Assembly (NCBI GenBank): GCA_004001285.1
Contig: AP018697.1
Coordinates: forward strand, 3,286,001 to 3,350,000
Direction of reading: 5' to 3'
DNA length: 64,000 bases
DNA from: Arthrobacter sp. MN05-02
GTDB taxonomy: Bacteria > Actinomycetota > Actinomycetes > Actinomycetales > Micrococcaceae
Shown: piece after piece, positions 29,290-38,559 of the stretch
Numbering within the stretch: position 1 is the first letter of the stretch
Layout: every line of letters begins with the position of its first letter
The notes under the pieces: generated by a model
The model's database searches: none
Told to the model about the DNA's origin: nothing
The model's input: the letters and a program-made list of their open reading frames with translations, nothing else
Program-made: the position numbers and the translations under genes

Positions 29290-29740
29290 GCGTGGCGTCG
29301 GTGCTGGGTGCTGTCCTGCCTGCGTCGTCCTAATACGTTCGACCGTTGACCCGATGCGGGTGGTGATGGTTTTGTCCCGGAGCCAAGGACGGTGCGGACG
29401 ATGGCTCCTCCCCCGGTGAAGGTTTTCACCCATGTCCTATTGGCTGATAGTTCGGAGAGTTGGGCGACGGACATAATGTCGCGGAGCTGGGTCTGCATGG
29501 AGCGGGAGGATCCGTTCCTCGAGGTCGAGGTGCTGCGGATTGCCGCGTCGTACGGGCCGCTGGTTTTGGATAGGGATTCGAGGAACTGTGTCTCGTCCGA
29601 CCCGCCGCTGTAAACCTTTTGGGCAGCTGCCGACCAGAGGGTGTCCCATCCGGTGCGCTCGAGTATTGCCTTCCCTGGCCGCGGATATGGAAGCGCCCAG
29701 TGACGACGATGCTCCTCAACCTGAAAAACGGATATCAGTC
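29290..29740 (-). pseudogene. C-terminal fragment of a conjugative coupling protein (TraG/TraD type)
   Basis: AILERTGWDTLWSAAAQKVY, GGSDETQFLESLSKTSG and RDIMSVAQLSELSANRTWV match the coupling protein at 45.5-47.2 kb (AMLERTGWETLWSAAAVKVY and onward). Only the last third or so survives; the ATPase core is absent. It sits just left of dif-like site 3 and is a relic of a conjugative element. Confidence 0.75.
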
Positions 29741-29847
29741 GGGTAGTTGTCATGAGTAGATGACGAACGCAGCCGACGCAATGAAGCTGTATTTCTGTTC
29801 ATACGTGTCCAAAGTTTGCGACTACTTAGGTTAGCCGCCGCCGCCGT

Positions 29848-29875
29848 CAGGGACATAAGGCGCGTTATCGGCGGT
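29848..29875 (-). repeat. dif-like Xer site 3
   Basis: Minus strand: ACCGCCGATAA, centre CGCGCC, TTATGTCCCTG. It lies between the conjugation remnants and the sugar-transport module. Confidence 0.7.
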
Positions 29876-29935
29876 CGATGAACGTCCTCGGAATTATTGA
29901 GCCCCGGATCTCCGGACATTCTTGACCGATAAGGC

Positions 29936-29976
29936 AAAAGCCCCGAGGTCTAGTTCCGCCGGACCGCGGGGCTTTT
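29936..29976. terminator. Bidirectional hairpin terminator after the sugar ABC operon
   Basis: AAAAGCCCCG (29936-29945) pairs with CGGGGCTTTT (29967-29976), extended inward by GGTC/GACC. A-run and T-run flanks let it act in both directions. It follows the permease stop at 30089 on the minus strand. The 112 bases between show nothing recognisable. Confidence 0.75.
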
Positions 29977-30088
29977 CGCATGGGTTATTCCAGGCGCGTG
30001 AGGAAGGCCAGGGTGGACTCGGTGCTTATGATCAAATGGGTGAGTGCTCCGTTAGAAACTTCGGAGTAGTTGGCGCCACGTGAGGACA

Positions 30089-31123
30089 CTATCCAGGCAG
30101 ACCGATGCGTCGTTCGCCTGAGCGGAGCTGTTGGATGATCACTGCGGCCACCAGAAGTGCGCCCTTTGCGACGTTCTGCCAGAACGTATTGACGCCAAGC
30201 AGCGTCATTCCATTGATCAGCACTCCGAGCAGGATGACGGCGAGAATGGTTCCTGCGATGGTGCCCTTGCCTCCCTTGAGGGCGGCGCCACCGAGGGCAG
30301 CTGCGGTAATTGCTTCGAGTTCGAGTCCTTCCGACCCTGATACCGGCTGCCCGGAACCGGTGCGGGCCGTGATCAGGATTCCCGCGACAGCAGCGACCGC
30401 ACCTGTCGCCATGTAGATGCCTAGCAGGTAGCGGTTGATATTTATGCCGGCGAGTCGGGAGGCAATATCGTTGCCGCCGACGGCGTAGATGTTGCGGCCG
30501 ATCGTTGTGTAACGCAGCACGATGTGGCAGAGAGCTGCGACGATCGCGAGTACCCAGATGAGTGTGGGGATGCCGAGGATGGACCCGCGGGACAGGAATA
30601 CGAAGAACGGATCAGCTCCGGTATAACCCTGTGCTCTTCCGTCCGAGATGAGCTGGGCGACGCCCTTGTACGCTGCCAGTGTTGCCAGGGTAGCGATGAC
30701 CGGATTGACTCTCCCGAACACGATGATGCAACCGTTGATCAGGCCGCAGAGGATGCCGACTCCCACAGCGCCGACGACGCCAAGCACGGGACCAGCGGCC
30801 GTGAAGATCATCGCTGAAGTTACCGACGTCAGCCCGGCGATGGACCCGACTGAGATGTCCAGTGCGCCCATGATGATCACCAGTGTCTGCACCACGGCGA
30901 GCAGGCCGGCGATAGCAACGGCAGTGCCTATCACTTTGAGGTTCCCCACCGTGAAGAACAGTGGGTCCTGGCTGCCGATGATGGCGACGACAAGAGCGAT
31001 AGCCATCAGAAGTGAGATGTTCTGGACGCCAACGCGTTCAATAACAGCGCGCATCGGGCTGGTTCTGACGGAGGCTGACGGGTCTGCCTTCTTAATTGAT
31101 GTTGAGGCTTGCGTTGTGGACAT
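30089..31123 (-). CDS. Sugar ABC transporter permease (RbsC/AraH type)
   Basis: 344 residues, BPD_transp_2 family, about ten membrane segments after a 30-residue polar tail. GALDISVGSIAGLTSVTSAM and the C-terminal LGGAALKGGKGTIAGTILAVILLGVL are the standard landmarks. It is the last gene of the DUF5107-led operon, 16 bp after the ATPase. The substrate is probably a pentose or hexose, given the AraF-like binding protein. Confidence 0.9.
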   Translation of the reverse strand: MSTTQASTSIKKADPSASVRTSPMRAVIERVGVQNISLLMAIALVVAIIGSQDPLFFTVGNLKVIGTAVAIAGLLAVVQTLVIIMGALDISVGSIAGLTSVTSAMIFTAAGPVLGVVGAVGVGILCGLINGCIIVFGRVNPVIATLATLAAYKGVAQLISDGRAQGYTGADPFFVFLSRGSILGIPTLIWVLAIVAALCHIVLRYTTIGRNIYAVGGNDIASRLAGININRYLLGIYMATGAVAAVAGILITARTGSGQPVSGSEGLELEAITAAALGGAALKGGKGTIAGTILAVILLGVLINGMTLLGVNTFWQNVAKGALLVAAVIIQQLRSGERRIGLPG

Positions 31124-31139
31124 CGTCGTAAACTTTCGA

Positions 31140-32732
31140 CTAGGAGGAAGGCGCGGGCGATGCCGCGGAAGAGGTTGCTTCTATGGGTGTGTGAAGAGCC
31201 GCGTCATCCATTGCAAGAGCAAGGATTGCTTCCTCGGAAGCGTCCGAATGTGCCAATTCGCCGACAATGCGGCCGTTCGCCATGACGTAGATTCGATCGG
31301 CCAGACCTAGAACTTCGGGAAGTTCGCTAGAGACCACGAGGACGGCCACACCCTGGTGTGCGAGGTCGTCGATGATCTTGTAAATTTCCGCCTTCGCGCC
31401 GACGTCGACTCCTCGGGTAGGTTCATCGAGCACCAGTAGCTGAGGATTGGTAGCCAGCCAGCGGGCCAGTACCACTTTCTGTTGGTTGCCGCCGGAGAGG
31501 TTCTTGACAAGCTGATCTCCGGACGGCGTTCTGATCCTTAGTCGGGAAATATAGTCGTTCGCCAGATCGTGCTCGGCTTTGGACCGGACGAAGATTCCTC
31601 GAGCGAGTTTGGACAGGACAGCCAGGGCCGTATTGTCGCGGACGCTGCGTTCCATGATGAGCGCCTCGGCTTTGCGCTCTTCCGGCGCAAAACCGATGCC
31701 CGCAGCGACGGCGCCGGCTGGGCTTCGGAAGACGACCGATCTGCCGCCTACTCGTAATTCGCCTGAGTCGATGCGCACATCGCCGACGATGGTCTTCATC
31801 AGCTCGCTTCGGCCGGATCCCACCAGGCCAGCGACTCCGACAACTTCGCCCGCACGCACGGTGATCGACACGTCCCGGCAATGTTCATTGCCGACGGCCC
31901 GCAGCTCGAGAATCACGTCGCCTGCCGGGACGGGATCGCGATGGAAGAACTGGGTCAGATCTCTTCCAACCATCATGCGCACCAGTTCGTTGTGGTCCGT
32001 TTCGGAAGTAGGGCGAGTGCCAACGAGTCGTCCATCCCGAAGGACGGTGACGCGATCTGACAGCGCAAAGATTTCCGGCATGCGGTGGGAAACGTAGCCG
32101 ATTGCCACGCCCTCATCGCGTAGCTTCCGGATGACGCTGAAGAGAACAGCGGCTTCCTCATCCCCCAATGATGAGGTTGGCTCGTCAAAGCAAATGACAC
32201 TTGGATCGTCGATCAGTGCTCGCATGATCTCAACGACCTGCCGCTGCGCTGGCGAGAGATCGCTTCCGAGGGTTGCCGGAGAGATCACCCGTTCGAGCCC
32301 GAAGCGGAAGAGCGCTTCACTTGCTAGTGCCTGCAACCGTGCCTGCTTGAAGAGCAGACCGTCACTACTGACTGCGCCGATGAAGATATTCTCGGCCACA
32401 CTGACATGCGGCACGATTTCCGGCTCTTGAGCAATGACCCTCAGTCCCGCCTGACGCGAGTGCTTCGGTTCGGAGAAGTGCACCTCCTCCCGGAAAAGGA
32501 GGAGTGAGCCAGAGTCTGGCTGGTAGTCCCCGGTGAGTATCTTCAGCAGCGTGGACTTGCCGGCTCCATTCTCTCCCATGAGCGCGGTGACCTCACCGGC
32601 CCGGAGCTCAACGGACACCCCTTCCAGGGCGGTAACCGGGCCGAATCGCTTGCCGATGTTCTGCGCGTGAAGGACTACGCTTCCCGGGCTGACATGTTCC
32701 CTTTTCCGCAAATGCGTTTGGCTGGTCGGCAT
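31140..32732 (-). CDS. Sugar ABC transporter ATPase, two fused domains (RbsA/AraG type)
   Basis: 530 residues with two ABC domains. The first has Walker A GENGAGKST, a degenerate signature (LSPAQRQ) and Walker B VICFDEPTSSL; the second has a weak Walker A (GLVGSGRSE), signature LSGGNQQK and Walker B LLVLDEPTRGVDVGAK. This asymmetry is normal for sugar importers. ATG 32730-32732 has AAAAGAG eight bases upstream; a GTG nine bases earlier lacks room for a ribosome site. Confidence 0.9.
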   Translation of the reverse strand: MPTSQTHLRKREHVSPGSVVLHAQNIGKRFGPVTALEGVSVELRAGEVTALMGENGAGKSTLLKILTGDYQPDSGSLLLFREEVHFSEPKHSRQAGLRVIAQEPEIVPHVSVAENIFIGAVSSDGLLFKQARLQALASEALFRFGLERVISPATLGSDLSPAQRQVVEIMRALIDDPSVICFDEPTSSLGDEEAAVLFSVIRKLRDEGVAIGYVSHRMPEIFALSDRVTVLRDGRLVGTRPTSETDHNELVRMMVGRDLTQFFHRDPVPAGDVILELRAVGNEHCRDVSITVRAGEVVGVAGLVGSGRSELMKTIVGDVRIDSGELRVGGRSVVFRSPAGAVAAGIGFAPEERKAEALIMERSVRDNTALAVLSKLARGIFVRSKAEHDLANDYISRLRIRTPSGDQLVKNLSGGNQQKVVLARWLATNPQLLVLDEPTRGVDVGAKAEIYKIIDDLAHQGVAVLVVSSELPEVLGLADRIYVMANGRIVGELAHSDASEEAILALAMDDAALHTPIEATSSAASPAPSS

Positions 32733-32809
32733 TGACGTCACTCTTTTCAGGTTTGGCGTGGTGGGTCCCGTCCGGCTTTCATAGGTCGTGCCGGACAGGC
32801 CGGGTTCAT

Positions 32810-33862
32810 CTAGGTGCAGACAACGCCGGCGGATTCCCAGTTCTTGGAGTTGACGATTTCGGTGTTTGCGATGGTTTCCGGAGGCAGTGACTCACCACTG
32901 CGCAGGTGCTCCACCATCGCCTCAACTGCTGCTTTGCCTACCTCGGCGCCGGAGATGAACAAGGCCGACTTGTTCCCCGTCTCCTGGTTTGCCGCCCAGT
33001 CCTTGCAGGTCAGATAGGCGCCCAGGCCGACACCGGCGATGTTGTCGGCGGCGACGCCCGAGTTTTGCAGGGCCGTGACGACGCCGGTTTCATTTTCGTC
33101 GTTGCATCCCCAGACAACCCAGTTTTCTACGTCGGCATTCGCCGTGATGATTGCACCTGCCTTGTTCTGCGCATCAGTTGCCGAATTGTCGGTTCCGATC
33201 TCGATGATCTCGGGCACCTCGGAGCCAACCGCTTCAGTGAAGGCAGCTTCAGCTCCTTCGACGCGCTGTTGGCACACCGACAGGTCCTGCTTGTAGGCGG
33301 AGAGAATTCGGGTATTCTCCGGCGTCCAGCCGGCTTCGGTGTAAAGCCTGGCCGCTTCGGCGCCGACTTCCTCTCCCATCGCGGTTCCGTTGAAGCCAGC
33401 GAAGGGAGCCTCGGTTCCTTCGGCATCGGCGATGACGTCATCCGAGGCCATGACGGGAATGCCAGCGGTTTCAGCTGCGCCGATGACCTGGGGGCCGATC
33501 TGCTGATCCGGAACCACGATGATGATGCCGTCGACCTGCTGGGCGATGACTGAATCGAGCTCACTGATCGCCTTATTGGCGTCCGTTCCAAGGTTTACTA
33601 CCTGCACCTCGACGTCGCCCAGCGCCTCCGCTGCTTCCTTGGCACCTTCGGCCTGATCGACGAAGTACTGCTGATCACCCTGCTTCTGCAGGTATGCGAT
33701 GGTCAGGGGGCCATCATTGGCTTCCTGGCTCTCGCCCGCAGTTCCGGCGGGTTCCTCCATGCCGGAGGAGCAGGCACTCAGGCCCAAAAGGGTGATGCTG
33801 AGGACTGCGAGGGTGGAGAAGCTTCGGCGGTGCGATATCCGAGAACTGAAAGTGGTACTCAT
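32810..33862 (-). CDS. Sugar ABC transporter substrate-binding lipoprotein (AraF-like)
   Basis: 350 residues. The lipoprotein signal ends at LGLSACSS (Cys about residue 31). The mature part is a periplasmic-binding-protein-I fold with IAYLQKQGDQQYFVDQAEGA at the start, VPDQQIGPQVIGAA, VVWGCNDENETGVVTAL and a C-terminal SPELING-free pair of Cys residues (YLTCKDW and VVCT). It most resembles L-arabinose-type receptors. It follows the DUF5107 gene by 75 bp on the same strand. Confidence 0.85.
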   Translation of the reverse strand: MSTTFSSRISHRRSFSTLAVLSITLLGLSACSSGMEEPAGTAGESQEANDGPLTIAYLQKQGDQQYFVDQAEGAKEAAEALGDVEVQVVNLGTDANKAISELDSVIAQQVDGIIIVVPDQQIGPQVIGAAETAGIPVMASDDVIADAEGTEAPFAGFNGTAMGEEVGAEAARLYTEAGWTPENTRILSAYKQDLSVCQQRVEGAEAAFTEAVGSEVPEIIEIGTDNSATDAQNKAGAIITANADVENWVVWGCNDENETGVVTALQNSGVAADNIAGVGLGAYLTCKDWAANQETGNKSALFISGAEVGKAAVEAMVEHLRSGESLPPETIANTEIVNSKNWESAGVVCT

Positions 33863-33937
33863 GGACGTTCCTTCTTTCCGGGTGGTTCCTCTCGGCGGCT
33901 CTGCCGGGAGGGATGTTTATTGAGATAATGGTGGTTT

Positions 33938-36900
33938 TCAGGAGGCCAGTTCTCGCAGTTGAGCACGCAGTGACATCACCAACTGCTCCTGCTGGGACTG
34001 GGGTGAGTCGTGGAACAGGAGCATGCTGGGTAGGGAGGTGGCGAAGAAGTCGACCTGTGCCGGAGTCCCTGCCAACTCATCCGTGAAATTTGCGAGTTTG
34101 CAGGTGAGATCGGCCGCCTCGGTATCCCTTCCCAGCCGGCGCAGCGCCAGCACCGAGTAGAAGGTGTGGGTGCTGTAGGGCATGTCGGACATGTTGATGA
34201 AATCACCCTGCGCAGAAGCGGCTTCCTCCCATGCCTGGTGGGCGGCGCCCTCGTTGCCTGCCCTGTGGTGAGCTTCGCCGAGGAGCCAGACCAGCCGCGC
34301 GCGATTGGCCAGCGGGTGCCTGGCTTCACCGAGGTTGAGGGGAAGGTTCAGCGCCTGCTGCAAGAGGTCGACGGATTCCTGCGGACTGTGGGCTGACTCG
34401 GCGAGGGCAATCAGGGCCTCTTCCCATGCCGCGAGGACCTGACCCTCACCGCCCTCCCATGGCTGGAACGCGCGGCCCAGGAGGAGGTTCCTCGCTTCGG
34501 TTGCGCGGCCTGCTTCGGTAAGGAGGCGGGCGTAAACAACGGTGAGGTCATCACGTTCGGAAATCAGATGTGCGCGCTGTTCGAGGAATCGTAATCGATC
34601 CTCCGCGGTGCGTCCGGCGCGGAGGATGAGCTGGTCGTACTCGAAGACCAGCTTCGAGTCCTCCGGATCCAGTTCAAGTGCCTTGCTGTAGAAGCCGACT
34701 GCGGCAATCGGGTCATGCCGGACATTGAACGCTGCCACGCCGAGGTTTCGATATGCCACCTTAAGCTGTCCGGAGTCGAGCTGCCTTGTGGTGCCCTGCG
34801 TCCAGGCCAGGATCGCGTCGTCATAGCGGCCGGCGTCGTAATACCAGTGGCCCAACAAGGTCGGCGCAAGCCCGTCGTGCTGATACTCCCCGGCAGCGTG
34901 CTCGAGGGCCTTGATGTCCGAAAGCCGCGAGGGTAGGCAGTGCGTGGCGTAGGCGGCCCGTGCGGAGGCAGCGGCCAGCGCGGCTTCTGCTCTCCGCCCA
35001 GCCAAGGAGAGCAGATGAGCACGGTGGTACTGAACGAGTGGAGCAACGTTGACCTGTCCGGGTGCGGTGTGTGCGGCTGCGGTGGTGGCTTCATCGAGTA
35101 CCTGAAGTGCGGCTTCAGTGAAGCCGGCGGCAGCGTATTCGAGGGCGACGTCGAGCAGGGTCGCACCGTCTTTGGTGAGTTCCAGCCCCGCAATGTGCCG
35201 TGCCCATTGGTCGAGTGGATCGCAGGACAGCACGGCATCCACCTGTCCTCTGGCTTCTACCGGCTTGCCCAGCTTGTCGAGGGTGAGGGCCAGTAGGCAC
35301 TGGGCCTGCGAGTGCCCGGTGTCGTGCGCCAGGACCTTGCTCAGGTGTTCCTCGCATGCCTTCCATCGCCCGGCCCGTGCGTCGACTTGTGCGAGGACGA
35401 AGCGCGCAGGCACGACCCAGCCAGCGTCCCAGGCTGCTTTCTCAAGGAAATCGCGGGCCTCGTCATCACGGTCCTGGTGTGTGAGGTTCAACCCGAGCCG
35501 ATAGTGCGTTTCACCGGTTGCCGGGGTGGTCACCCGCGCGACGAGACGGTCAAGGGCAGTCCGATAGAACCGCTCCGCTTTTGGGAACTGGCCAGAGCGG
35601 TCCCGCAGTGCACCCATGGCCGTGTTCGCGCCGACGTGCATCGGATCGCGGCGCACCGCTTCGAGCCAATAGGGCTCAGGTGAGCGGGTGGCATGACGGT
35701 ACTGCTCAAGATACTGGCCGGTGTAGAAGAGTTCATCGGTGCTGCCAACTGCAGCCGGCGCCGGCGGCTCGGTGGCGAGAGTCGGGGTGGGTAGGGGTCG
35801 GTCAGAGGGCATGGAGCTCCACGACAGGAGCTCGACCTCGGCCGCCGCAAGGGTGACGGTGAGGTCGTCGGCGTCGTACCGGGTCCCCAGCTCGGGCGTG
35901 AGGATCACCGGTTCGCCCACCTGGGCGTCAACGGTTTCGGTGTAAAGGACCTCTGCCCCCAGTCCGGTCACGGTGACGCGCAGCTCTGGGTAGTGCCGGG
36001 TGGTCGTGATACCGATACGCACGTCGGTGGAGGAGTCGAGGGGAACGACGTCGAAACGGACGGCGGCCTCGAGATTCGCTTGATGTGCCGGTCCGATCCC
36101 TCGAATGGGATACCAGTACTGGCTGAAGGTCTTCGTCTCACCGGGGTGCAGGTAGGAGAAGTCCGGTTGATTGTCGGTATATGCACCGGCCATGAGTTCC
36201 ACGTACGGGCCGTCCTCGTCGGTCAGGTTGCGATCCCAGGCGTAGCCGAACTCGGCGTTGCCCCAGGTCCACTGCTTCTTGCCCGGCGCCACGTGACGGT
36301 CGGCCCAGTGGATGAACCCCGCATCACGGCCATGGTCGTAGCCGCCGAAAAAGTCGTCCTGCGTGGCTGTCACCATGTACGACGTCGGTACGGGGATGTT
36401 GCGGTACCAGTCCAGCCGATTGCCGTCCGGCTTCGCCTCGCTCACCTGCGCGGAGTAGTCGACCCCGTAGTAGGTTCCTTCGACCTCGGGGAAGGTTGCG
36501 GTAGCCCGCTTGGCGTGGTCGGCGACATGGGCGACGTCCGTGGGGAAGAAGGACTGGTAGCCGTTATTGACTGCCGCAGCGACGTTGGCCCACCAGAGGA
36601 ACGTCTGCTTGTCGGAGGTGCGATTGTAGAGTCGGACGCGTGCCTCGATGACTGAGGAGCCAGGCCGCAGGCGGATACCGTGCATGCCCTTCATGCGGTT
36701 CATCGGGTCGTGGTCGCTACACCAGACAGTCACGGCGCCATCGGCTTCCTCCTCGAGATGGAAGTCGGTGGGCAGGAAGGTTGCCGGACGGTGGTGCTGA
36801 GGCCAGTTGAATTCGACGCCGCCGGAGATCCACGGTCCGGCCAGACCCACGAGTGCGGGCTTGATCACGTTGTTGCGGTAGAAGAAGTCGTAGTCAGCGG

Positions 36901-37282
36901 ACTTGTCGTAGCCGATGTGGATGCGGCCGCCAAGCTCAGGCAGGATGACCAGACGCACCCACTGGTTCTCGAGGTGAACGGCCTGCCACTCGTGCGGCAC
37001 TTTCTCGGGATTGATCCGCTCGTGGAACGGCAGCGGGTAGACCCTGCCGGATGAACCCTGATACACCCGGTTCCCTAGGAATGCGGGGTAAGCGCTGGGC
37101 TCATCCGGCAAGTACGAATCGATGATCATGGGTTCCACCCACGCCGCTACCGGCTTGCTGGTCTGGCTTGCGGGAACCGGAGGGAGGGTAATCCTAGATG
37201 CAGCCTGAGGACTGTCGGGAAGGGCTACTCGAGGGCTTTCGTGCTGCGCGGTGGGGTTCTCGACGTTGAGCATGCGGTCCAT
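33938..37282 (-). CDS. DUF5107 protein with C-terminal TPR repeats
   Basis: 1114 residues. Residues about 50-480 are a DUF5107 domain, a galactose-mutarotase-like beta-sandwich (LPELGGRIHIGYDKSADYDFFYRN, SGGVEFNWPQHHRP, LLWWANVAAAVN-type strands, HWADRHVAPGKKQWTWGN). Residues about 540-1100 are tetratricopeptide repeats (EAVRRDPMHVGANTAMGALRD, YFRLGLNL-type pairs, GFYSKALELDPEDSKLVFEYD). There is no signal peptide, so it is cytoplasmic. It leads the ABC operon and is divergent from an AraC regulator, so a carbohydrate role is likely; a glycosidase or sugar-binding function is plausible but not shown by recognisable catalytic residues. Confidence 0.82.
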   Translation of the reverse strand: MDRMLNVENPTAQHESPRVALPDSPQAASRITLPPVPASQTSKPVAAWVEPMIIDSYLPDEPSAYPAFLGNRVYQGSSGRVYPLPFHERINPEKVPHEWQAVHLENQWVRLVILPELGGRIHIGYDKSADYDFFYRNNVIKPALVGLAGPWISGGVEFNWPQHHRPATFLPTDFHLEEEADGAVTVWCSDHDPMNRMKGMHGIRLRPGSSVIEARVRLYNRTSDKQTFLWWANVAAAVNNGYQSFFPTDVAHVADHAKRATATFPEVEGTYYGVDYSAQVSEAKPDGNRLDWYRNIPVPTSYMVTATQDDFFGGYDHGRDAGFIHWADRHVAPGKKQWTWGNAEFGYAWDRNLTDEDGPYVELMAGAYTDNQPDFSYLHPGETKTFSQYWYPIRGIGPAHQANLEAAVRFDVVPLDSSTDVRIGITTTRHYPELRVTVTGLGAEVLYTETVDAQVGEPVILTPELGTRYDADDLTVTLAAAEVELLSWSSMPSDRPLPTPTLATEPPAPAAVGSTDELFYTGQYLEQYRHATRSPEPYWLEAVRRDPMHVGANTAMGALRDRSGQFPKAERFYRTALDRLVARVTTPATGETHYRLGLNLTHQDRDDEARDFLEKAAWDAGWVVPARFVLAQVDARAGRWKACEEHLSKVLAHDTGHSQAQCLLALTLDKLGKPVEARGQVDAVLSCDPLDQWARHIAGLELTKDGATLLDVALEYAAAGFTEAALQVLDEATTAAAHTAPGQVNVAPLVQYHRAHLLSLAGRRAEAALAAASARAAYATHCLPSRLSDIKALEHAAGEYQHDGLAPTLLGHWYYDAGRYDDAILAWTQGTTRQLDSGQLKVAYRNLGVAAFNVRHDPIAAVGFYSKALELDPEDSKLVFEYDQLILRAGRTAEDRLRFLEQRAHLISERDDLTVVYARLLTEAGRATEARNLLLGRAFQPWEGGEGQVLAAWEEALIALAESAHSPQESVDLLQQALNLPLNLGEARHPLANRARLVWLLGEAHHRAGNEGAAHQAWEEAASAQGDFINMSDMPYSTHTFYSVLALRRLGRDTEAADLTCKLANFTDELAGTPAQVDFFATSLPSMLLFHDSPQSQQEQLVMSLRAQLRELAS

Positions 37283-37310
37283 CGTAGGGATTCAGCATCG
37301 ACGGCACGTA

Positions 37311-37340
37311 GGACAAAACAGTGGTCTTTTTGGACAAAAC
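37311..37340. promoter_or_regulatory. AraC-type direct repeats between DUF5107 and araC genes
   Basis: GGACAAAAC occurs at 37311-37319 and 37332-37340, a 21-bp period, in the 83-bp divergent intergenic space. Direct repeats two helical turns apart are the usual binding pattern of AraC-family dimers. Confidence 0.6.
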
Positions 37341-37365
37341 GATGATTTAAGGGAGTCTGGTCGGT

Positions 37366-38235
37366 GTGCATATAGCCGAGGGGTTCCCGGGTCAGCGCCT
37401 CTTTGTACTACCGCATCCGCAAGTGTCGGTGGCCTTGAACCAGCCGGGAACCTCCCACCTGGTCGTTACTGCCTGTGGATCCTTTCCGCATGCGCGGTCG
37501 CACGGTTTCGTGAGGGCGGAGCCGATCTCGCAGGCAGTGATACTCGTCTGCGCCGATGGCGGTGGGTGGTGCGAAACACCTGCAGGACGCTTCCCGGTTC
37601 GCGCTGGTCAGGTGGTAGTGCTGCCGCCTGATCATCCACACGCCTACGGGGCTGACGAGGAGAACCCTTGGACGCTGTGGTGGCTCCATGTGGCAGGCAG
37701 GGACCTGAGCGAGTTCCTTGACGCTGCGGATATGACCATGAATGCGCCCGTACGCGACTTGCCCGACCTGTACGGAATAGTCGCGTTAGTCACCGAAGTG
37801 GTGCAGCGCATGGAAAGGGATTCTACAAATGCGAGCCTTCTCGCAGCTGCCGGCGCAGCATGGCACGTGATGGCGCTGCTCGCCTCAGCGAGGAGCACGT
37901 CATCGTCCGCCCGCAATGCACTCATCGATGAAGCAGCGGCATATCTGCGCGCGCACTACCTGGAACGGACAAGCGTTGCGGAACTGGCTGCGCGAGCCAA
38001 TCTGAGTCCGTCGCACTTCGCTGCTTTGTTCGCTAAGCAAATCGGTGAGCCAGTGCTCCGCTACCAAACCCAGTTGCGCATGACGCACGCCCGGGAACTG
38101 CTCGATACGACGGGATACAGCATCGCCAGGGTCGGTGAACTTGTAGGCTACTCCGATGGTTTCTACTTCTCGCGGCAGTTTCGCGAGGTTCACGGAATGA
38201 CAGCCCGGCAGTACCGGGCCCAGAACAAGGGGTGA
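37366..38235 (+). CDS. AraC-family transcriptional regulator
   Basis: 289 residues: an N-terminal cupin sugar-sensing domain (GQVVVLPPDHPHAYGADEENPWTLWW at about 80-107) and a C-terminal double HTH (SVAELAARANLSPSHFAALF, then YSIARVGELVGYSDGFYFSRQF). GTG 37366 has GGGAG ten bases upstream. It is divergent from the DUF5107-ABC operon and is inferred to activate it when its sugar is present. The 21-bp direct repeats between the genes are the likely sites. Confidence 0.9.
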   Translation: MHIAEGFPGQRLFVLPHPQVSVALNQPGTSHLVVTACGSFPHARSHGFVRAEPISQAVILVCADGGGWCETPAGRFPVRAGQVVVLPPDHPHAYGADEENPWTLWWLHVAGRDLSEFLDAADMTMNAPVRDLPDLYGIVALVTEVVQRMERDSTNASLLAAAGAAWHVMALLASARSTSSSARNALIDEAAAYLRAHYLERTSVAELAARANLSPSHFAALFAKQIGEPVLRYQTQLRMTHARELLDTTGYSIARVGELVGYSDGFYFSRQFREVHGMTARQYRAQNKG

Positions 38236-38559
38236 ACACGATCGACCAGTAATTCATAGCCGGCGAAGGCTGCATCTACCAAACAAACACCATCCCCGGG
38301 ACTAGATCGGCACAGCCATGCGCTTCCTCGGCGATTCACATCTCCAGCAACGCGAGCCGAAACACGTCGCTTTGCCCGTCTAGGTCCGCACTGGCCCATC
38401 AGGTACACCGTCGTGCCCTGACATTGTCGGAAATTCGTCGTCTCAGCCGCCCTTGCGGGTGCAGCCCTACCCTTCCGTGAGGGCGGTCAAGCGGATTCTG
38501 TAGTCTGAGTGCCGCGGCTCAGTTGCTCTAAGCCACGGCGGAGGACATGAAGCTGATGG
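38236..38559. other. Convergent intergenic region with a hairpin
   Basis: No gene is visible in these 324 bases. GCCGCGGCT (38511-38519) and AGCCACGGC (38531-38539) form a stem with one mismatch, a candidate terminator for the epimerase gene or for araC. Otherwise I see nothing. Confidence 0.4.

Noticed and set aside
29925..29935. Possible sixth dif-like site in reverse orientation (CCGATAA at 29927)
   Set aside because: The sequence 6 bp beyond it has no YTATGT arm, and it adjoins a terminator stem.
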